A stretch of DNA of 64,000 nucleotides from Sequoia sempervirens (taxonomy: Eukaryota; Streptophyta; Pinopsida; Cupressales; Cupressaceae): assembly GCA_007258455.2 (NCBI GenBank), contig VDFB02193867.1, forward strand, positions 529,224,550 through 529,288,549, given 5' to 3'. Under the pieces are notes generated by a model. It worked only from the letters and a program-made list of their open reading frames with translations. It was not told the origin of the DNA and made no database searches. This document shows positions 57,874 to 64,000 of the stretch, in pieces. The translations under genes were made by a program, and so were the position numbers. Every line of letters begins with the position of its first letter. Positions within the stretch are counted from its first letter, which is position 1.

Positions 57874-58980
57874 CCCCTCTTAAGTACAACTTACGGGGTA
57901 GATTATTATGAAAATGATGTAAAGATGCGAGGATGGGTCCCAAATACTAGGAAATATTAGGTACCCATGTACAAATGCAAATGCAATCTCTCAAAAATAG
58001 AGAAAAGGAGAAAACCTAGTGATACAAAAATCCTCCCCAAAAGAGGGATAAAAGAAAAGTACTCTCAATGAACAATGAAAAGGATAAAACCCCATGTGAG
58101 GAAAAAGACCCCCCATAAGAGATAATAATAAGAGAGACCATGTAGCCCCCTTCAATGGTGAGTCTCCTGTAATGGTAGAAGCTAAACATTGAATGGTGAA
58201 GATGATCCAATCTCACCAAACAAAGTTCCTCCCCTTAGGAATAAACAAAAATAGGAATGTATCCAAGATTTCTTCCCATTCCTAAAAGGAAGATGTGGGA
58301 AGAAGGATGATGTGTGATGTCTAAATTAAATTGTGTGTAAGTGTCTCCATGTCGATGTTGAAAGCTGACACACTCCAATTAGGAGTTCTAGGCCACACTA
58401 TTGAAGAGGACAATCTAGAATCTAGTAGAAATGAATGTAGAACATAATCCAAAGACAATGATATCTCCTCCGAAGAAAAATAATCCTCCTCCAAATGTTG
58501 TCCAAAAGTATCCACACTCATGTCAAAGTGAAAAGGATGATCATGTAGACAATGAACAAGAGGGTCAGAGTGTTCCCTTGCAACTAAAGAAGGACCATCT
58601 CCATCAAAGAGAAGATGTATTCAATCAATGGTGTCTCCCAAATATATAATATGTGACTTCACAAAAAAGTTTGAAATACCTATCAAGAATTCTTCCCAAG
58701 TCACTATATCTAGAAGATGATGTAGATCCTATTGTACTGAATCACAAGAGGCCAACACTGTGCCAAAGTGAGCATCATCAAATGAAACAAAATATGGAGA
58801 TGAAATGAAAGGCTTAAGAATGATATCCAATGTGAGAATGTACCCAAGTTCAAATATCTAAAAGTCTCCTCTAAATCATGGTTCACACTAGAGGTGTGAT
58901 CAATAGTAAAAGCAACAATGCCATCATCAGAAGAAAAATCTACAAAGGTGTACAACTAAGATTAATGATCAAAAATCTCA
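57874..58980 (-). other. Copia-2 decayed interior
   Basis: Between protease relic and LTR. No integrase or reverse-transcriptase motif can be read, so most of pol is deleted or beyond recognition. Confidence 0.45.
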
Positions 58981-60278
58981 GGAGCAAGAATCTCTCTACT
59001 CTCTAAGTCTTTAATGATAATTGAATCAGGAGTGAACTCTAGTGTCCTCCCATCTCCAAAACGTGTAATCTAATAGATGGAAAGAATATTTTTTAACAAA
59101 TGAGGTACACACAAAAAATTATTGAAAATTCTCTCCCCAATATCAATAGATCCCCTATTTACACTCATGTATGCATTGTTTCCTATAAAAGTAGGAGACA
59201 TAGCACAAGTCTCAATAGAAGAGAATATATATTGTGAAGATGCCATATGATGAGATACTCCTAAATCTAGAAGATATCTCCCTAATCTAATACCTATATA
59301 AGCACAAAGAGTTTTCCCCTTATTTCCTAATGTAGAAGCCAAACTAGCATGACCTTTATCCTTATTAGACACTATTTTCAAGAAGAAATTGACTTATACA
59401 TTCTAGAAGGAAAATCAATATGATTCATTTTAAGAAGATGCTTCAATTCATCAATATCCTTCTTATAACAAGAATGCTCATCATGTCTAAGCTTCTTGCA
59501 ATATAAATAAGACGACTTCTCCTTCTCAGATGATTTCTCTTTGGAAGAAAATTGGTTCTTTGCTTGATCTGAATGTGGATTATTATTTGATTTATTTTGT
59601 TTCTTATCTTATTCTTTCACTTGACTAGCCAACAATGCTTGAGATTTAGATGACTTGATGAGACCTATCGAGATAATATTTTGTTGCGCATATATTAGCA
59701 TCTCATAAAATATGCAAATGAAGGTGTAGTATATGCAAACCCCATAGTCAATTTCTATGGGTATGAAAGCTAGAAACAAAAGAAGCATAATCAAGACCAA
59801 TTTTGTTCAATTTATTGTAGACCAATTGAATGTTATTTTTATCAATTCCACATGCTTTACATTTCTCTCTTAGATCATTAACCTTACTAATGTAGTCTTG
59901 GATGTTATCAAAGTTCTTAAGAGCAAGGCTCATCAATTCATTATCAATTTGATAGCCTCTTACTTCATCTGTAGTACCATACAATTTTTTCAATTTGTTC
60001 CAAGCTTCATGATAACTCTGACATGATTCAATTTGAAAAAAGATATATTCAGAAACTAAGATATGAAGAAATCTAAGAGCTTTGGTATGTTCAATCATCC
60101 ATTTTCTCTTTGTATCTGCATATGTAAGTTTAGGTACCTTATTTTCAACATATAGAGAATGACCTTGAGTTATTAGAGCACTCCATGCATGTTGATGCCA
60201 ATTTGAATAGTTGTATGAGGTTAGAAAATGAACCTTAGAATGATCCATGAAAAAGAAGAGCACAAGCAAACAAATCAA
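58981..60278 (-). pseudogene. Copia-2 gag and protease relic
   Basis: Gag (60278-59748): Y-N-Y-S-N-W-H-Q-H-A-W-S-A-L-I, A-W-N-K-L-K-K-L-Y-G-T, and Y-I-S-K-V-N-D-L-R-E-K-C. Zinc knuckle relic near 59500 (Y-L-Y-C-K-K-L-R-H-D-E-H-S-C, first Cys replaced by Tyr). Protease/GAG-pre-integrase (59381-58985): Y-L-L-D-L-G-V-S-H-H-M-A-S-S, G-S-I-D-I-G, F-L-C-V-P-H-L-L-K-N-I-L-S-I-Y. The active site is D-L-G instead of D-S-G. Several frame breaks. Confidence 0.75.
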
Positions 60279-60281
60279 AAG

Positions 60282-61341
60282 AATGCACCAAGAGACCTCT
60301 CCCCAAATCTCTCAATCAAGAATCCTCCCAGCAATATATGATTTGGCACTTTATATTTAGTGCATTTATAGATGGAACTTTCCAAAAAAGTGAAGTGGAC
60401 TTAATCTTAGTGCATACAAAAGCCAAAATTAGCCTCAAGCTCAAAGTAAAAAATTAACACGTAATTATGAGATCAAACTGATCACACCATTGTAAAGTAC
60501 ATGAAAAATTATGTAATTTTAAAAAAAATACCCAAAAATGTTACTGTAGGAGAAAGAACGGAGCTCTAGAAGTTCTCAAAATATGAATGACTCAATAACA
60601 CCTATGAGAATATACAATTTCTAGAAAAACCAAGCACCAAAATCAAAAACTAATTGCACCATTGTGAAGAGAATGAAATTCTACCCCAAATCAAAAACCA
60701 TTTCTCACAAAAAGGAGGTCAAATGACTGAGTTATGGCCTCTTGAAGTTGGACTAAAAAATCAAAATCTCCACTTTTGTGGGGACCAAACTTTTCAAAGG
60801 GGGGTGACACAGTGCTAACATCATCCAATTGTGAGTTTAAAATTGGCGACTTGCTACACATTGCCTACTAGTGTGGGGTCATTAGAATATTCCTTATTGT
60901 TTCCAATATATTCTTCCAAAATATTCTATAGAATATTCCACTAATTGGGTTTCTGGAAGAGTGTCAAAATAGTTTGAAATAACCTAGAATATTCCTTTGT
61001 TATGCGTTGGTTTTATTCTATGGTCATCGATTATGTGTGGGGCGTATGATTGAGGCCAAATGTGTGGTGGCGGGGACCTCGCCACATGGTTTTTGTGACC
61101 ACTATGTACCTACATAGGCAGGTACAATCTAAGTACCTTGCCTACATAGGGTACTATTTTTTTCTTTTTCAAAATTTTTAATATTTTTTTGAAGAAATTT
61201 TCAATTGATGAATCTAATTTTTCTCAAAAAAATTCAACCAATTTAAATATTTTGTAGCATAGAAAAAAGTAACCCTTTTTCACAATTAATTTGGGAATAA
61301 ATAATTAATGATAAAATGGACTTAATTGTGCCTTATTTAGG
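60282..61341. other. Intergenic region between Copia-2 and P-F
   Basis: No genes. It contains a cluster of heat-shock-element-like modules (60885-60994), a GC-rich imperfect hairpin near 61066-61090 (TGGTGGCGGGGACC / CTCGCCACA), and CTACATAGG twice around GGTAC/GTACC at 61112-61152. Confidence 0.5.
60885..60994. promoter_or_regulatory. Cluster of heat-shock-element-like modules
   Basis: GAATATTC at 60885-60892, 60931-60938 and 60987-60994, and TTCTGGAA at 60951-60958: four perfect GAAnnTTC or TTCnnGAA modules in 110 bp, one preceded by TTCTATA. No gene follows closely. May be chance in AT-rich DNA. Confidence 0.3.
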
Positions 61342-62884
61342 GTGTTGTAAAGTGTTTCTTTACACTTTCACACTAATATAAGTATTTATTAATTAATTGA
61401 GGTTAATTTGAGCTTAGTTGGCCCCTTAAATTCAAATCCAAGCCTAATCTATTGCATTTCTTGAGGGATAAAATTTGACACTATTAAATGAAATTACAAA
61501 ACACTTAATTTTGCAAGGAATATGTCCTAGGCTACTGACCTAGGACCCTTTTTCCACATGGCAAATGGGTCCTCACTAGGTCCTATGACCCTATTTTGGC
61601 ATAGTATTTCACATCCTTCAAAATGTGTCCTAGTTAAGTACATTAGGACCCATTTGTAGTTACCCTATAGCGAATCGGTCCAAACTAACTTAGGACACCC
61701 CCCTTGGAATATGTTTTTGAAAGTATTTTAATGATTTCAAATTTAAGATCTGATTTCAGCTTGGGTTATTTGAAATTTGGGATTTAATCTTAAGTATAAA
61801 TATAAGGTTATTTCACTATGTTTTCACCTAAGAATCTAGCAACTTCATGTATTCAAGCATTATAGAAAATTTATGAGATCAAGAGTTCACAAGAGAATTT
61901 AAGAAGAAATTCAAGAGAAAATTATTAGAGTTTATTGCAGCAATCAAGGATCATATCATCATGTCAAAGGCATAGTGCATCATGCATGTTGTTGAGCTAA
62001 TGTGTTGATGTAGCATTAAAGATCCAATTCAAGCATATTCAACGTGTTGTTTCTAATAAAGTGTTGTGATCAAGATATACATTTTTTGAGGCCACTTCAT
62101 GCAAGATTGGTGATTTGTACTCCAAGGTTCAGACAAAAGTGTGGTGAGGTGTAACATAGCATTTTTCCTTCATCATTCTTTATATTTCATGTTTCTTTAT
62201 TTCATTACAAGGTTTGATTACAAAAATGGGGTTTGACCAAGGCAAAACCCTATTCCCTAACAATCAACATTCTCTCTTCTTTGATGTGTGATTGCAGGTT
62301 TTAGGTTGAAGATCAAGTGGAGAGAAAAAGTTGTCAAAGTTGTAAAGTTGTAAAAGTTGTCATCTTTATTGCAAGATCATGAAAAGTCTTCTACATAATT
62401 TATTTCTAACTTTTGGGAGCTAATCACCTTGGATCTGGGAATGTAGACATTCAAGAACAGAACCTAGAAATCAATTTTCCAAAACCTTAGCAAAGACCCA
62501 TTCGCCATTGGGCGAATGAGTCCTTAGTGAGGCTTGAAAAAGCACTTTTTGGAGCAGGTACACATCATTTTGGAATCTTAAAACCTGCCTTTTTATTGTT
62601 ATATCAGTTAGGTTTTTTTTATGTCTATCTATGCATAATTGAATCAAAAAAGCAATGAAAAAGAGAGGTTCATAATATTGGTGATTCATCTTTGATCACC
62701 CTCTCCCTTTTTCCCACATTTCATTTTGGTTAACCCGGCCTTTTGTGCATCATAGGTTTCTAATTTTAGAATTTCTTTTCACCTTAGATTAGATCTTGCA
62801 TTCATTTTCATTTATATGCATTGAATTAGATCTCATTTAGGGTCTTCAATTTGTGTATAGGAGTGAATTTGTACCCCTTATTCA
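61342..62884 (+). repeat. P-F: diverged P-family LTR (solo or remnant)
   Basis: TGTTGTAAAGTG... then TTTACACTTTCACAC as in other LTR starts; palindromes 61542-61572 and 61645-61681 (GGACC-ATT / AAT-GGTCC), TATAAATA 61795-61802, predicted intron 62144-62297, palindrome 62495-62523 (CATTCGCC / GGCGAATG). No polypurine tract before it and no clear end or target duplication, so boundaries are approximate. Confidence 0.6.
62144..62297 (+). other. Predicted leader intron in P-F
   Basis: Donor GTGTG/GTGAGG, core GGGGTTTGACC...AAAACCC, CTAAC in CCCTAACAATC, pyrimidine tract TTCTCTCTTCTTT, acceptor GATTGCAG/GT, 154 nt. Confidence 0.55.
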
Positions 62885-64000
62885 AATTCCCCTTTTACTC
62901 TTCCTCACTTTAGAAAACCAAACTCAGAAGCTAAATTCCACACAAGACCACTACCTTTGTTCCACTTGGTGCCCATTTTGTGTGTTGGAAGAGGAATAAT
63001 TATTGGGGATTCCCATGCAACGCACAAATGTCCATGTGACATGCTTATGTCCCTAGTAGATTCCTACAACTGGAGCCTATAGAGGTGTTACACTTCCCAT
63101 TGGGGGTCGACTTGTAACTCCCTCTTCGGTCAACTGACCCTAATATGGTCATTTTCTTCAATCTTCCTTTAGAAATTTCATCTTCTACACATCCTCTAGC
63201 AGTTTTCTTTAGACTCTCTTACACTCACTTCTTGCATTCTCAAGCACTTTTAGTAGCACTTTACACTCCATAGCAACAACAACATCACTCCATCAACTCA
63301 GTAGAGCAAGTGTGGAACAACACCATTGCAGTAGGGGCTTGAGTCCTCTCATTTTCTCCTCCATTAACTTGTGAGCTCTTGGTGGGGGTGGTAAGCTTTC
63401 TACTTCTCTCCTCTACTATTTGGTTGAGTAGCACATTACTGTTTTGTAGTGTTTTAGTGTTATTTACTTCATTTCCTTTCTTTATCATACTATTTCTCCA
63501 TTGAGCATGCAAACTTGGTTGTCCGTGGAGGTGGAAACACCAAAACAAGGGTCTGACTGAGGCAAGCCTCTATACAGCCCCAACCAAATTTCCCTCTTTC
63601 TTGTGTGTAGGTGGACATGCACTTGGATCCAACTGGAAAATGAGTTCCTTTGTGAGATAATTCTTGCCACCTTAACTCTTGTGTATTTACTTTATCATAT
63701 TCATGCATATCTTTCCTACTTCATAGCATTTTTTTGGCCCTTTGAAAGTAATTAGCTAGTTCATTAGTTTATTTTCTAGTGTTTAACCTTGTCTCTTTAG
63801 TCCTCTAGTTGTATTGACACCAACACACTTGAGAGACACCAACGTGTCGTGTTGTCATCCCAAGATCGTGCTTTCGTCCTCGGGTAGAGAGCTTCCTGAG
63901 GTGCAGTGTTGAACCCAAAAACTGACTCGCCTAGTCCTATTCTAAGTTTCAGATCTATAGAGTGATCAAAGGGCCCTATAGTCCTCATCATTCTTGTCTC
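62885..64000 (+). repeat. P-K: very diverged P-family leader or LTR segment
   Basis: Recognised only by the leader-intron block: donor GGTG/GTAAGC at 63391, core GGTCTGACTGAGGCAAGCC at about 63549-63568, pyrimidine tract TTTCCCTCTTTC, acceptor TGTGTAG/GTGG ending 63610 (220 nt). No palindromes, TATA or ends can be placed. Short open frames here show no recognisable product. Confidence 0.35.

Noticed and set aside
61066..61152. GC-rich hairpin and CTACATAGG repeats as a possible small RNA gene
   Set aside because: Stems are short and imperfect, with no promoter or terminator signal; no miRNA precursor geometry could be supported by eye.
1..64000. tRNA or rRNA genes
   Set aside because: No cloverleaf with conserved TTCGA/TTCAA loop and no rRNA-like stretch was seen; the only tRNA-related signals are primer-binding sites.

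Overview
The window looks like repeat-rich nuclear DNA of a seed plant, most plausibly a conifer or other gymnosperm. It is AT-rich, has one intact host-type gene (an intronless lectin receptor kinase) in 64 kb, and is otherwise built from nested, decayed LTR retrotransposons several kb long. The species cannot be named from the sequence.

Layout. (1) 1-7092, plus strand: element P-A, entering from outside the window (5' LTR end, gag/protease-type relics, 3' LTR). (2) 7429-28909, minus strand: element P-B of the same family. Its 3' LTR is split by a complete Ty3/gypsy chromovirus (8156-19556, minus strand, 3.35/3.42-kb LTRs, perfect 5-bp target duplication GACTG). (3) 30396 to about 42546, minus: element P-C, 5'-truncated, whose 3' LTR is split by complete element P-D (31090-39880, target duplication AATCT). 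P-C itself sits in a plus-strand relative, P-G (about 30300-30395 and 42547 to about 43750). (4) 45477-47531, plus: lectin receptor-like kinase. (5) 47.7-53.3 kb: AT-rich intergenic DNA with a 418-bp MITE-like element. (6) 53311-55493: two halves of Copia elements joined in opposite orientations. (7) 57521-60278: a second broken Copia element. (8) 61342 to about 62884 and 62900-64000: further LTR-like copies (P-F, P-K) of the first family.

The P family is the main point of interest. A, B and D carry Gag and retropepsin-like remnants and an acidic or G-patch-like tail, but none of the three internal regions has recognisable reverse transcriptase, RNase H or integrase. They fit non-autonomous gag-bearing LTR elements. 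Their non-coding parts are unusually structured: (i) a spliceosomal-intron signature inside the LTR leader (GTGAGT-type donor, CTAAC branch site, pyrimidine tract, GCAG/GTAG acceptor, about 150 nt), kept even in very divergent copies; (ii) a conserved stem-loop inside that intron; (iii) about thirty short palindromes, usually two upstream of the TATA box and two downstream of the intron, whose arms change in a compensated way and are shared within an element; (iv) a stem-loop abutting the polypurine tract in five of five copies; (v) a second stem-loop with its own polypurine tract 0.9-1.8 kb upstream, also five of five, one copy with a compensatory base-pair change. My reading, as inference, is that these are cis-acting RNA/DNA elements used in trans by an autonomous partner not present here.

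Relative age follows the nesting: hand-compared LTR stretches differ by about 3% in the chromovirus but about 8% in P-B and P-D. All element coding regions carry stops or frameshifts. Only the receptor kinase looks functional.
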